Shown: in pieces, positions 4,477 through 5,480 of the stretch
Layout: each line of letters begins with the position of its first letter
How positions within the stretch are numbered: the first letter of the stretch is position 1
NCBI GenBank assembly: GCA_029934675.1
Contig: JAOZLT010000106.1
Coordinates: forward strand, 1 to 5,480
Direction: 5' to 3'
DNA: 5,480 nucleotides
DNA from: Candidatus Altimarinota bacterium
Lineage (GTDB): Bacteria > Patescibacteriota > Gracilibacteria > UM-FILTER-43-11
The notes under the pieces: model-generated
What the model was told of the DNA's origin: nothing
What the model saw: only the letters and a program-made list of their open reading frames with translations
Database searches by the model: none
Position numbers and translations under genes: made by a program

Positions 4477-5480
4477 ATGTCAGAAGCATTAAAAAACTTA
4501 TTTAACGGTTCAAAATCTCCTACTCACTCTTCTAATTCAGTGGAAGTTAAGCCAGAAATCACACCCCTTGCATCTATCAAGGTAATTGGTGTTGGTGGAG
4601 GTGGTGGAAATGCTGTAAATCGAATGATCTCCGCAAAAGTTGATGGAGTTGATTTCATCTCTGTAAATACAGATGCACAAGCACTTTATCATTCACAGGC
4701 TTCACATCGAATAAATATCGGAAAAGGTACTACCAGAGGTCTTGGCGCTGGCTCTATTCCTGATATTGGAAAAAAGGCTTCTGAAGAAAGTAGCGAAGAG
4801 TTAAAAGCTGCAATCGAAGGTGCTGATATGGTTTTTATTACATGCGGACTTGGTGGTGGAACAGGTACTGGCGCAGCTCCGGTAATTGCAAGCGTTGCTA
4901 AAGAAATGGGAATTTTGACTGTTGGTGTTGTTACTAAGCCATTTTCTTTTGAAGGCGTACGACGAATGTCGACTGCAATGAACGGTTTGGAAGAATTGAA
5001 AGATAAGGTTGATACTTTGATTACTATTCCAAATGATCGTATTCTTTCTATCATAGATAAGAAAACACCGCTTACGGATGCCTTTGTTGTGGTAGATGAT
5101 ATCCTTCGCCAGGCTATCCAGGGAGTTGCAGATCTTATTACTGTACATGGAATGATTAATGTGGACTTTGCGGATGTAAGAGCGATTATGGAGAATGCAG
5201 GCTCATCTCTTATGGGTGTTGGATACGGAACAGGAGAAAATCGTGCCGTGGATGCTGCACGTGCTGCTATTGAAAGTCCGTTACTTGAGCTTTCTATCCA
5301 AGGTGCTAAAGGAATTCTATTTAATGTTACTGGTGGAAATGATTTATCTATGTTTGAGGTTGATGAGGCTGCTAAGGTAATTACAGAAGCTGCTGATAGC
5401 GAAGCTAATATCATTTTTGGTGCTGTTATTAACGAGAACTATACTGGTGAGATTAAAGTTACGGTAATCGCTACTGGATT
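4477..5480 (+). CDS. ftsZ: Cell division protein FtsZ, 3' end cut by the window
   Basis: FtsZ is the tubulin-like GTPase that polymerises into the cytoplasmic division ring. 334 codons are present, and the frame is open to the end of the window. After a polar, Ser-rich tail of about 33 residues come the glycine-rich loop GVGGGGGNAVN (38-48), NTDAQAL (64-70), and the tubulin signature GGGTGTG (126-132) with GLGGGTGTGAAP around it. The T7 synergy loop NVDFADVR (228-235) contains the catalytic aspartates Asp230 and Asp233, so an active GTPase is expected. The visible end, KVTVIATG, is the end of the core domain. The C-terminal linker and the conserved tail peptide that binds FtsA lie beyond the window. 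No Shine-Dalgarno sequence and no clear promoter were found just upstream. It is probably co-transcribed with ftsA, with the two repeats in the spacer tuning read-through. No key residue is missing in the part seen. Confidence 0.98.
   Translation, partial: MSEALKNLFNGSKSPTHSSNSVEVKPEITPLASIKVIGVGGGGGNAVNRMISAKVDGVDFISVNTDAQALYHSQASHRINIGKGTTRGLGAGSIPDIGKKASEESSEELKAAIEGADMVFITCGLGGGTGTGAAPVIASVAKEMGILTVGVVTKPFSFEGVRRMSTAMNGLEELKDKVDTLITIPNDRILSIIDKKTPLTDAFVVVDDILRQAIQGVADLITVHGMINVDFADVRAIMENAGSSLMGVGYGTGENRAVDAARAAIESPLLELSIQGAKGILFNVTGGNDLSMFEVDEAAKVITEAADSEANIIFGAVINENYTGEIKVTVIATG

Noticed and set aside
4689..5414. Long open frame on the minus strand opposite ftsZ (241 codons)
   Set aside because: It is the antisense shadow of ftsZ, whose frame has unmistakable GTPase motifs. 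The minus-strand translation is low-complexity and resembles no family.

Overview
The window looks like a chromosomal piece of an AT-rich bacterium with a reduced gene set, most likely a member of the Candidate Phyla Radiation (Patescibacteria). The reasons are an ftsA-ftsZ pair with no other dcw (division and cell wall) genes beside it, a ybeY just upstream, mostly Shine-Dalgarno-less (SD-less) gene starts, and a doublet of GC-rich palindromic 20-mers in an AT-rich spacer. This placement is inference. TGA acts as a stop: the first gene ends in tandem TGA TGA and no recognised gene has an in-frame TGA. The TGA-to-glycine code of Gracilibacteria and Absconditabacteria is therefore excluded.

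Bases 1-1203 hold a self-contained single-gene unit: a near-consensus promoter (34-62), a structured leader (87-149), a strong SD sequence in the loop of a small hairpin (167-182), a gene for an unrecognised lipoprotein-like secreted protein (185-1150), and a hairpin terminator (1180-1203). This gene is richer in G+C than its neighbours and is the only one here with an SD. A 14-nt piece of its leader recurs at the terminator as a reverse complement lacking one base.

Convergent to it, on the minus strand (1228-2175), is a stand-alone CitE-like lyase of the HpcH/HpaI aldolase family. It has no citrate lyase partner genes, and alanine sits where the family usually has a C-terminal aspartate. A 91-nt divergent promoter region separates it from ybeY (2267-2686), which encodes the rRNA maturation endoribonuclease.

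After a 348-nt AT-rich spacer with a possible terminator and promoter comes the division pair. ftsA (3035-4267) encodes the membrane anchor, and ftsZ (from 4477, cut by the window end after 334 codons) encodes the tubulin-like ring protein that FtsA tethers to the membrane. Their 209-nt spacer holds a 92-nt AT-rich inverted repeat with about 31 base pairs, followed by two abutting palindromic 20-mers. Both lie where they could set the ratio of FtsA to FtsZ.

No tRNA, rRNA, CRISPR array, transposase or integrase gene was seen. The most notable unexplained material is the first gene with its structured leader and flanking inverted repeat, and the double-repeat spacer between ftsA and ftsZ.
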